Shown here: positions 1 to 5,325 of the stretch, in pieces | Position numbering within the stretch: the stretch's first letter is position 1 | Layout of the letters: each line of letters opens with the position of its first letter | DNA from: Cyclobacteriaceae bacterium | GTDB taxonomy: Bacteria > Bacteroidota > Bacteroidia > Cytophagales > Cyclobacteriaceae | DNA length: 5,325 nt | NCBI GenBank assembly: GCA_029882725.1 | Contig: JAOUKG010000252.1 | Location: 1-5,325, forward strand | Direction of reading: 5' to 3' | Made by a program: the position numbers and the translations under genes | The notes under the pieces: model-generated | What the model saw: the letters and a program-made list of their open reading frames with translations, nothing else | What the model was told of the DNA's origin: nothing | Database searches by the model: none

Positions 1-470
1 ACTTTGTAATTCCTTATCGTGGCGGGAAAGGTGAATTATATGAAAATAGAGCCTATTACCTTATTGACAACGTACGACTTACCTCGGCTTCTTATCCTCC
101 CATTGAGCATGTCGATACACTTCAAACAGAAACCCTTTACACCTTTAAAAATGTTCAATTTGAATTTAACAGTGCTGAACTGATTCCAAATACACTTACA
201 GAGATTGATCAACTTGCATCCTACCTTCTTTCAAATAGTTATCATATTATCATTACAGGCCACACCGACGAAACAGGTGAAGTTAAATATAATCAAGTAC
301 TTTCTGAAAATCGCGCTAAAAGTGTGGCTCAATATCTCATTTCATTGGGAATCAGTGCCAACAGAATCCAAACAGAAGGCAAAGGCGAGAGTAGGCCTTT
401 AATTACAGAAGGGAATAAGAAAGAAATGGACGCAAAAAACAGAAGAGTAGAGTTTGTGGTAAGGAATTAA
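1..470 (+). CDS. OmpA-family outer-membrane/peptidoglycan-associated protein, 3' end only
   Basis: This is the last 155 residues of a protein whose start lies left of the window; the frame is open from base 3 and stops at TAA 468-470. Roughly residues 45-155 form an OmpA-like (OmpA/MotB) domain that binds the diaminopimelate of peptidoglycan and tethers the outer membrane to the cell wall. Visible hallmarks are the FEFNSAEL strand near residue 53, GHTDETG (86-92), N97, LSENRA (100-105), the YLISLGI helix end (111-117), the G-x-G-E-S-x-P loop (126-132) and the closing NRRVEF (146-151). D89 and R104 have the same 15-residue spacing as the Asp/Arg pair that holds peptidoglycan in characterised OmpA proteins. 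The preceding residues AYYLIDNVRL (17-26) look like the final strand of a jelly-roll domain often found before OmpA domains in Bacteroidota; this part is inferred from a short piece. The stop faces the tag stop 27 bp away. The domain call is firm, but the full-length architecture is unseen. Confidence 0.93.
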   Translation, partial: FVIPYRGGKGELYENRAYYLIDNVRLTSASYPPIEHVDTLQTETLYTFKNVQFEFNSAELIPNTLTEIDQLASYLLSNSYHIIITGHTDETGEVKYNQVLSENRAKSVAQYLISLGISANRIQTEGKGESRPLITEGNKKEMDAKNRRVEFVVRN

Positions 471-497
471 TTCCTTTTCGAAGAATATAGAAAAACC
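471..497. other. Short convergent intergenic gap between the OmpA-family gene and tag
   Basis: Only 27 bp separate the facing stop codons. The gap contains a 6-bp TTCGAA palindrome but no GC-rich stem with a following T-tract, so no intrinsic terminator can be assigned for either direction. Transcripts from the two sides probably overlap or end by another mechanism. Confidence 0.6.
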
Positions 498-1031
498 CTA
501 CAGTTCCTTCAACTTCTCAAAAATACTGCAGCCCTCTTCATGTGCTCCGGGCAAATAGCCTGTACTCATCAAAAACTCATTGGTAATCTCCCCTCCAGTA
601 AATCGGAAGGTCTTTTTAAATAACTTCACCCATTCATTTTTGGTTAAAGGATGATGTTGATCCAACCAATTTTTAAAAGAGTAATGTGATTTTTTTAATT
701 CTAAAATTACCCCTGCATTATGAATTGCGGCATTAACTTTTAACCTGTTTCGAATGATACCTGCATCAGAAAGTAGTCTGGCCTTGTCTTTTTCGTTGAA
801 ATTAGCCACCTTTTCTACTGAAAAACCGGCATAGGCATTCCGGAAATTTTCCTTTTTGTTAAGTATAGTGGTCCATGATAAGCCTGCCTGATTTATTTCA
901 AGAATCAACCTTCCAAACAACTCATCATCTGAATGCAGAGGAAAACCGTATTCAGTATCATGATATATTTTATGCACATTATCCGGGGGCAATGCAGCTA
1001 CAACTTCACAATAAGATTTTGGTTTTTCCAT
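498..1031 (-). CDS. tag: DNA-3-methyladenine glycosylase I (Tag)
   Basis: A cytoplasmic base-excision repair enzyme that cuts the N-glycosidic bond of 3-methyladenine in alkylated DNA and leaves an abasic site. The 177-residue product is close to the family norm (E. coli Tag, 187) and aligns end to end with it. YHDTEYG (23-29) matches the E. coli YHDNEWG block, LEINQAGLSW (44-53) matches LEGQQAGLSW, and DAGIIRNRLK (89-98) matches DAGIIRHRGK. Trp53 and Glu45 fall on the base-pocket Trp and Glu of E. coli Tag (W46, E38), and Tyr23 on Y16. The family's zinc-binding quartet is present as Cys8, His24, His164 and Cys168, with the C-terminal H-x3-C spacing kept; the gap from Cys8 to His24 is three residues longer than in E. 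coli. The Trp of the EWG motif is Tyr28 here. The ATG (1029-1031) gives the expected N-terminus just before the zinc Cys. The leader is A-rich with no clear Shine-Dalgarno. It follows the HAD gene by 17 bp, so it is probably its operon partner. Confidence 0.96.
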   Translation of the reverse strand: MEKPKSYCEVVAALPPDNVHKIYHDTEYGFPLHSDDELFGRLILEINQAGLSWTTILNKKENFRNAYAGFSVEKVANFNEKDKARLLSDAGIIRNRLKVNAAIHNAGVILELKKSHYSFKNWLDQHHPLTKNEWVKLFKKTFRFTGGEITNEFLMSTGYLPGAHEEGCSIFEKLKEL

Positions 1032-1048
1032 TTGAGTTCTTACGTTTT

Positions 1049-1753
1049 TTATAATAGAATTTCCGCCACTTCCCTAATACTTTGCAATTCCCTAAAATTG
1101 GGATTGTCAATTTCAATATCTATTTTTTCATGTTCCCAGGTAATGTGGTAAGGAATATGAAAACCAAAGGCCCCTAAATTCAAAACCGGCAAAATATCTG
1201 ATTTTATGCTATTTCCCACCATGAGAAATTCTTCCGGTAATACATCAAGGTGTTTCAGAAGCTTTTTATAATCTGACTCCCGCTTTTCAGAAACAATCTC
1301 CACGTGATGAAAATACTTTGCAAGCCCGGATTTCTCCAATTTCCGTTCCTGATCCAATAGATCTCCTTTGGTTGCCACTACAAGTTTAAACTTTCCTTCA
1401 ATAGTCTTTAATGTTTCTTCCACTCCCTCCAGTAACAGTACTGGTTTTGCCAGCAATTCATTTCCCAATTGCATGATTCTGTCGATAGCCAGTACACCAA
1501 TTTTTCCGTCCGATACCTTAATGGCGGTTTCAATCATAGACAGCATGAAACTCTTAATTCCATATCCGTACCAAAACAAGTTCTTTATTTCTATCGCATA
1601 CAACTCCCTGTTAATAGAATGAGCAGGCATAAAATCCTCCAGAAGACTGCAAAATCTGGCTTCTGTTTCACGAAAATATTGCTCATTTTCCCACAGAGTA
1701 TCGTCGGCATCAAAGGCAATAACCTTAATTTTCGATGTAATTAAACTTTTCAT
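1049..1753 (-). CDS. HAD-superfamily hydrolase (phosphatase-like), substrate unknown
   Basis: A 234-residue cytoplasmic haloacid-dehalogenase-type hydrolase, most likely a phosphatase acting on a small phosphorylated metabolite through a phospho-aspartate intermediate. Motif I is FDADDTLWE, with nucleophile Asp15 and general acid/base Asp17. Motif II is LVVATKGD with Thr128. The motif III lysine is probably Lys157 in VSEKRES, followed by a YKKLL helix. Motif IV is GNSIKSD (180-186), with Asn181 where many HADs have Asp and Asp186 as the likely Mg ligand. The roughly 110 residues between motifs I and II are mostly helical, as expected for a C1-type cap, which sets substrate choice and cannot be read from sequence. 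There is no signal peptide. The ATG (1751-1753) places motif I at the usual distance from the N-terminus. It lies 17 bp before tag and 64 bp after the large propeller gene. Pairing with a DNA-repair enzyme could hint at a sugar-phosphate or nucleotide clean-up role, but that is only a guess. The superfamily call is firm. Confidence 0.92.
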   Translation of the reverse strand: MKSLITSKIKVIAFDADDTLWENEQYFRETEARFCSLLEDFMPAHSINRELYAIEIKNLFWYGYGIKSFMLSMIETAIKVSDGKIGVLAIDRIMQLGNELLAKPVLLLEGVEETLKTIEGKFKLVVATKGDLLDQERKLEKSGLAKYFHHVEIVSEKRESDYKKLLKHLDVLPEEFLMVGNSIKSDILPVLNLGAFGFHIPYHITWEHEKIDIEIDNPNFRELQSIREVAEILL

Positions 1754-1817
1754 AACGAAATTTCAGTATTAATATTGGTTATAAAAAACTTCCCTTTTTT
1801 CATCAAACTAGAAGCAA

Positions 1818-4800
1818 TCATTTCCCCTCAATATCTATTTTTCTTTGCTTGTCATTCAACCGCTGATTAAAGGATTCAATATCCTTATTGACCAGCTCCT
1901 CAAGTCTTTTTTGTGATTCAGCCAAACGTTTTTTAAGGATATCTTTTACTTCAACTTGTTGCGATGTAGGGGGGAAATCAATACCATTTCCTGTTATATC
2001 ACTCGCCAGCGCACTCAATCGGCCATAGAGTTGCATCGGGTTTCTGAAAGCGTCTTCACGTGCTCCGGTTAGGTGAATATCATATAGACTGTTGGCAATA
2101 GACTCTGCCTTTAACAGCAGGCGCGTTGCGGCTTCCCTATCTTTTTTATTTTTTAATTCGGGAATAATTTCCTGCAACTCCTTCCTAATCAATTCTACCT
2201 TATTAATAGCATTTACAGCCAGATTCATTGCATCCCGCAGTTCCAGGCTAAAGGCTACTTGTTTTCCAATATCTTCAAGACTCCCCTCGGACAATGGATC
2301 TTTTTCAACAATCAGCTCCCTGCTAATAACTTCTTCTCCTACTACAAGTTTTACAATGTATTTTCCGGGCACCACTCTTGGGCCAAACTGTCCTTTCCAA
2401 AGATCCAAATCCCACGTAACCAATGGCCTCCATCCTTCTCCATTCAATTGGACCCATGGTCTGCCCGGGGGAGTATTCAATAATTTTGGTTGAAAAGTGG
2501 GCTCATACCTTAAATCCCAATAGATCTTTTGTAGTCCACTACTTTTCTTTGGAGTCAAGGTTCGAATCAATTCACCTTTTTCTGTTTCAATAAATAGTTT
2601 AGCCACATCTGATTCCCCTTTAGGGAAATAAAAGTTTATATCTGCTCCATATCTTGGATTTCTACCCGCATTTAAACTCGGTCCATCCGTTTTAATTCCT
2701 TCTTTATCATTAAATCTATAGGCTATTCTCATCGGAAATAAATGAATATTCCCCTCCTTAACCTCTTTGGCATATTCTCTGATCACTCCCACGTTATCGA
2801 GAATATAATACCCTCTCCCGTAGGTGCCTACAACCAAATCGTCAAATCTTTGTTGTACCTCCAGCCAATACACGGGGGCGGGTGGCAAATTGTTTTTCAA
2901 ACGCATCCAATGAGTTCCGTCATCTACTGAAATATAGAGACCATTATCAACCCCCAGATACAAAACCCCCTTCTCCCGTGGATCTTCCCTAATGCAATGG
3001 GCAAATGAATGTACCGATTGAGGAATATCACCCGAAATTCTAGCCCAGGAATTTCCATAGTTTTCGGTTTTGAAAATAAAAGTACCAAAATCGCCCATTT
3101 GGTGTAGATCTACAGTTATGTAGGCCGTTCCTTCGGTGTGCCTTGAAGGTTCGATATTGCTTATTGTGCCCCACTTCGGAAGATTCTTGATATTCGGGGT
3201 CACATTGGTCCAGGTCTTTCCATTGTTTTTGGTAATCTGAACTTGCCCATCGTTGGAGCCCGACCAAATTACCCCCGGCTCAGTGGGTGATTCCTCAATT
3301 GCAAACAAAGTGGCTCCATCGAAGGTCATGAGATTATCGATAGCCACTCCCCCGGAGTTTTGCTGATGAGTCTTATCGTTCAGCGTGAGATCGGGGCTGA
3401 TTATTTTCCAGCTTTGACCGCCATCATCAGACATGTGGATAAACTGGCTTCCTACATATACACGCCCTTTTGTATGCGGACTAAAGCTGAGGGGGAAATT
3501 CCAGTGCCACCGGTATTTCATGTCTTTTGGAGCCCAACCGTAGCCTGCCTCTGGCCATACACGCACATCACGGGCATGGCCGGTACGTTGATCGTATCTT
3601 TCAAGACCACCATCATAACATCCTGACCAAACAATGTTGTTGTCGTTCGGGTCGGGTTTTGCAAAACCACTTTCGCAACCACCCACAGCATGCCACAATC
3701 CCAACGGAATATACCCCTGCAAACTATTACTCGGGCCTTTATAGGAATAACCATCTTGCCTGTTACCGTACACATTATAAGGTATCTGGTCGTCGGTAGA
3801 CACGTGGTACATTTGCGCGATGGGCAAAACCACCTGCTGGTAGGTCTCCCCTCCATTTAAACTCATGCTTATACAGCCATCGTGAGCCACGAGAATCCTC
3901 TCCGGATTTTTGGGATCAAGCCAAATATCGTGGTTATCACCCCCGCCGCGATATCCGCTTTCTTTTAACGTTTTGCCTCCATCGTAAGAGCGACTGAATT
4001 TAACACTCATAAAGAACACCTCATTTTCGTTGTCAGGGGCTACAGCCATTCGCGTATAGTAGGGTGCTCTTTCTGCAATATCATGATTTACGGTAACTAG
4101 TTCCCATGATTTTCCCTTGTCGTTGGATTTCCATAATTCGGGGCTCTCAATTTCGAAAAGTGCATAAACTATATTGGAATTTCCGGGGGCAACGGCCACA
4201 GCTGTTTTACCTACAGGTCTTTTGGAACCTCCTGGTAGCCCTGCCGATGTTAAGTTTTTCCAATCTTTCCCACCGTTAGTTGATTTATAAATACCACCTC
4301 CTTTACCTCCACTTTTCAAACCCCAGGTATTGATATGAACAGACCACATCGCTGCATAAATGATGTCAGGATTCTCAGGATCGATGGCTATGTCGGCAGC
4401 TCCGGTATTTTCATCCACAAATAAAACCTGTTCCCATGTTTTACCGCCATCGATAGTTTTAAAAACACCCCTGTCTTGTTGTGGCCCGTAGGTATGACCC
4501 AGTGCAGCCACATATACAATAGAAGGATTGGCAGGATGTACAATGACCCTTCCTATTCGCCCTGTTTTCTCTAAACCTCTTCTTTCCCAGGTTTTACCAC
4601 CATTGGGTGAAAAGTAAATTCCGTCGCCCATTGCATGAGCCGGCCGAATTAGAAACGTTTCTCCCGTGCCTATCCAAACTTGATCGGGATTGGAAGGAGC
4701 GAGGGCTACTGAACCAATGGACGATACATCAAGGCTGTCGGTAATGGGCTTCCAATTGATACCTCCATCCAACGTTTTCCACAACCCCCCACTGGCAGCC

Positions 4801-4976
4801 CCTGCATAGGCTATTGCATCGTTGCCCGGTACACCCACTATTGCGATGGCTCTGTTGCCTTCAGGTCCTATAAACCTGAAATTCAAAGAATTAAAATCTT
4901 CCGGGTTTAAAACTTGTGCAAAAACAGAAAAGCATTGCAAAAAAAATACGGTGAAAATGATGTGTAATGTCTTCAT
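1818..4976 (-). CDS. Exported Asp-box (BNR/VPS10-sortilin-like) beta-propeller protein, often labelled 'glycosyl hydrolase'
   Basis: A 1052-residue exported protein. It begins with a Sec signal peptide: Lys2, a hydrophobic core (residues 4-19) and a likely cut after VFA20 before Gln21. There is no lipobox, since Cys15 is preceded by Leu-Gln. The next ~700 residues are beta-propeller. Eleven Asp-boxes (S/T-x-D/N-x-G-x-x-W) are seen at residues 68-75, 123-130, 174-181, 232-239, 284-291, 330-337 (Leu for Trp), 372-379 (Tyr for Trp), 516-523, 582-589, 637-644 and 683-690. The propeller ends near VVGTYGRGYYILD (715-727). About 790-894 looks like an Ig-type fold of the kind seen in FlgD (GELIRTL, YWDLRYE, PGKYIVKL), and 900-1050 is a charged helical tail. 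The RFIGPEGNRAIAI start and WIGTGE (101-106) fit the VPS10-like family common in Bacteroidota. An upstream in-frame ATG at 5021 would add 15 residues ahead of the signal peptide and is rejected. No type IX sorting domain is evident. Catalysis is unproven: Asp-boxes are structural and also occur in non-enzymes. Confidence 0.9.
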   Translation of the reverse strand: MKTLHIIFTVFFLQCFSVFAQVLNPEDFNSLNFRFIGPEGNRAIAIVGVPGNDAIAYAGAASGGLWKTLDGGINWKPITDSLDVSSIGSVALAPSNPDQVWIGTGETFLIRPAHAMGDGIYFSPNGGKTWERRGLEKTGRIGRVIVHPANPSIVYVAALGHTYGPQQDRGVFKTIDGGKTWEQVLFVDENTGAADIAIDPENPDIIYAAMWSVHINTWGLKSGGKGGGIYKSTNGGKDWKNLTSAGLPGGSKRPVGKTAVAVAPGNSNIVYALFEIESPELWKSNDKGKSWELVTVNHDIAERAPYYTRMAVAPDNENEVFFMSVKFSRSYDGGKTLKESGYRGGGDNHDIWLDPKNPERILVAHDGCISMSLNGGETYQQVVLPIAQMYHVSTDDQIPYNVYGNRQDGYSYKGPSNSLQGYIPLGLWHAVGGCESGFAKPDPNDNNIVWSGCYDGGLERYDQRTGHARDVRVWPEAGYGWAPKDMKYRWHWNFPLSFSPHTKGRVYVGSQFIHMSDDGGQSWKIISPDLTLNDKTHQQNSGGVAIDNLMTFDGATLFAIEESPTEPGVIWSGSNDGQVQITKNNGKTWTNVTPNIKNLPKWGTISNIEPSRHTEGTAYITVDLHQMGDFGTFIFKTENYGNSWARISGDIPQSVHSFAHCIREDPREKGVLYLGVDNGLYISVDDGTHWMRLKNNLPPAPVYWLEVQQRFDDLVVGTYGRGYYILDNVGVIREYAKEVKEGNIHLFPMRIAYRFNDKEGIKTDGPSLNAGRNPRYGADINFYFPKGESDVAKLFIETEKGELIRTLTPKKSSGLQKIYWDLRYEPTFQPKLLNTPPGRPWVQLNGEGWRPLVTWDLDLWKGQFGPRVVPGKYIVKLVVGEEVISRELIVEKDPLSEGSLEDIGKQVAFSLELRDAMNLAVNAINKVELIRKELQEIIPELKNKKDREAATRLLLKAESIANSLYDIHLTGAREDAFRNPMQLYGRLSALASDITGNGIDFPPTSQQVEVKDILKKRLAESQKRLEELVNKDIESFNQRLNDKQRKIDIEGK

Positions 4977-4993
4977 AGGCGCGATTTTATATT

Positions 4994-5025
4994 GAAAATT
5001 ACAATTAATGATTAAAATCATGAAA
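4994..5025 (-). promoter_or_regulatory. Candidate promoter for the large Asp-box gene
   Basis: Read on the minus strand, TTTC (5025-5022) and TAATTTTC (5001-4994) are separated by 20 bp, each with one mismatch to the Bacteroidota TTTG / TAnnTTTG pattern. Transcription would start near 4988-4989, leaving a short leader of about a dozen bases before the ATG at 4976. If correct, the in-frame ATG at 5021 lies upstream of the transcript and cannot be the start. The match is weak and the region is AT-rich. Confidence 0.25.
5008..5021. repeat. 14-bp inverted repeat ATGATT-AA-AATCAT in the divergent intergenic region
   Basis: Two perfect 6-bp arms (5008-5013 and 5016-5021) flank a 2-bp centre. It lies between the divergent start codons of feoA and the Asp-box gene, in the spacer of the candidate leftward promoter, where a bound dimeric regulator would block RNA polymerase. 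The TGAT/ATCA arms recall iron-responsive operators such as Fur boxes, but the core is shorter than the classical 19-bp site. No downstream T-tract suggests a terminator. The palindrome is directly visible; an operator role is inferred. Confidence 0.35.
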
Positions 5026-5042
5026 GTATTTTTATAAAAGGG

Positions 5043-5073
5043 TTTGTTTTACGGTTATTCACTTGTATTTTCG
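5043..5073 (+). promoter_or_regulatory. Candidate Bacteroidota-type promoter for feoA
   Basis: TTTG at 5043-5046 and TATTTTCG at 5066-5073 are separated by 19 bp. They resemble the Bacteroidota primary sigma consensus of TTTG near -33 and TAnnTTTG near -7, with one mismatch in the -7 element (C for the third T). The implied transcript would start near 5078-5080, giving a leader of roughly 20 bases before the feoA ATG. The match is by eye and AT-rich DNA makes chance matches common. Confidence 0.45.
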
Positions 5074-5100
5074 CATTGTTTATAATTAGTCTAAATAAAG

Positions 5101-5316
5101 ATGAGTATAGCGGAGATGAAAAATGGGGAGGTAAAAACCATAACAGGATTCACTGACGATGAACTGTCCCTAAAACTAATGGAGATGGGTTGCCTACCGG
5201 GCACTTCTGTAAAATTTAATTACGTAGCACCATTTGGAGACCCAGTGTGTATACAGGTAGAGGGGTATGATCTTTCACTTCGTGTAATAGAAGCTGCTTC
5301 TGTGACCGTGGAATAA
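5101..5316 (+). CDS. feoA: FeoA, small cytoplasmic partner of the ferrous iron transporter FeoB
   Basis: A 71-residue protein matching the FeoA family (about 75 residues), an SH3-like beta-barrel in the cytoplasm that associates with the G-protein transporter FeoB and is needed for efficient Fe(II) uptake. Recognisable elements are an N-terminal 'x-L/M-K-x-G-E' lead-in (MKNGEV, 6-11), the central LSLKLMEMGCLPGTSVKF block (22-39), whose L-x-x-M-G-x-x-P-G pattern is the family signature, then FGDPVCIQVEGYDLSLR (45-61), the G-D-P-x-x-x-x-V-x-G-x-x-L-x-L-R pattern, and a final valine-rich strand. The ATG at 5101 is preferred over Met6 (5116) because the residues before Met6 belong to the first conserved strand. 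The leader ends in AAATAAAG, without a strong Shine-Dalgarno. A candidate Bacteroidota promoter lies just upstream. The gene stops 9 bp before the window ends; feoB would be expected next but cannot be seen. Confidence 0.95.
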   Translation: MSIAEMKNGEVKTITGFTDDELSLKLMEMGCLPGTSVKFNYVAPFGDPVCIQVEGYDLSLRVIEAASVTVE

Positions 5317-5325
5317 TTGATAGGG

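Noticed and set aside
205..402. A 65-codon plus-strand frame near the left edge
   Set aside because: It overlaps the OmpA-domain coding sequence in another frame and shows no domain features.
1783..1800. AAAAAA-CTTCCC-TTTTTT inverted repeat between the Asp-box and HAD genes, as a terminator
   Set aside because: The stem is only A-T pairs with a 6-base loop, so it would be unstable. It is compatible with a weak terminator but not enough to annotate one.
1754..1817. A separate promoter for the HAD gene
   Set aside because: No TTTG / TAnnTTTG pair with suitable spacing is visible in the 64-bp gap on the minus strand; a TAGTTTG string is one base short of the -7 pattern and has no partner.
2092..2493. 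A 133-codon plus-strand open frame opposite the Asp-box gene, and similar shorter ones around 2259-2483, 2742-2930, 3360-3626 and 3527-3799
   Set aside because: They lie wholly antisense to a well-supported gene, have Ser/Phe/Pro-rich low-complexity composition and no recognisable domain.
3040..3856. Minus-strand open frames at 3040-3267 and 3518-3856 as remnants of other genes
   Set aside because: They are alternative frames of the same strand inside the intact Asp-box gene, whose frame is uninterrupted and carries all the motifs.
2907..4778. Recurring short DNA similarities such as TTTTACCGCCATC as an intragenic repeat array
   Set aside because: They are the coding trace of repeated GGKTW Asp-boxes; spacing and flanking bases differ, so this is protein-level repetition, not a DNA repeat element.
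1..5325. Mobile element, CRISPR array, tRNA/rRNA or riboswitch
   Set aside because: No transposase, terminal repeats, regularly spaced repeats, tRNA-like cloverleaf or known riboswitch core was visible; almost all of the window is accounted for by five ordinary genes.

Overview
The window looks like an ordinary chromosomal stretch from a member of the Bacteroidota, probably a Cytophagales- or Flavobacteriales-like organism. The evidence is AT-rich DNA, start sites without clear Shine-Dalgarno sequences, an OmpA-family protein that appears to follow an 'YYLIDNV' jelly-roll ending, a very long exported Asp-box protein of a type common in this phylum, and intergenic sequences that resemble the Bacteroidota TTTG / TAnnTTTG promoter. 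The phylum is an inference. Nothing in the window fixes the genus.

Layout from left to right. Positions 1-470 (+) hold the 3' end of a gene for an OmpA-like peptidoglycan-anchoring protein. It converges, with only 27 bp between stop codons, on a leftward block of three genes. In transcription order these are a 1052-residue exported Asp-box (BNR/VPS10-like) double-propeller protein (4976-1818), a HAD-superfamily hydrolase (1753-1049) and a 3-methyladenine DNA glycosylase I, tag (1031-498). The HAD and tag genes are 17 bp apart and are probably co-transcribed. The propeller gene is 64 bp upstream of the HAD gene and may or may not share its transcript. From a 124-bp divergent intergenic region, feoA (5101-5316, +) reads out of the window, and feoB would be expected next.

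The genes do not form one obvious pathway. They represent envelope anchoring (OmpA), alkylation repair (Tag), a small-molecule phosphatase-like enzyme of unknown substrate (HAD), an exported protein of unknown ligand (the propeller) and ferrous iron uptake (FeoA). I saw no mobile element, CRISPR array, tRNA, rRNA, frameshift or sign of recent transfer.

The most interesting parts are the large propeller protein, with eleven recognisable Asp-boxes, a 135-residue box-free centre and a charged helical tail but no evident type IX sorting domain, and the divergent promoter region, which carries a 14-bp palindrome inside the spacer of a candidate promoter. I did not find convincing evidence of a new multi-gene system.
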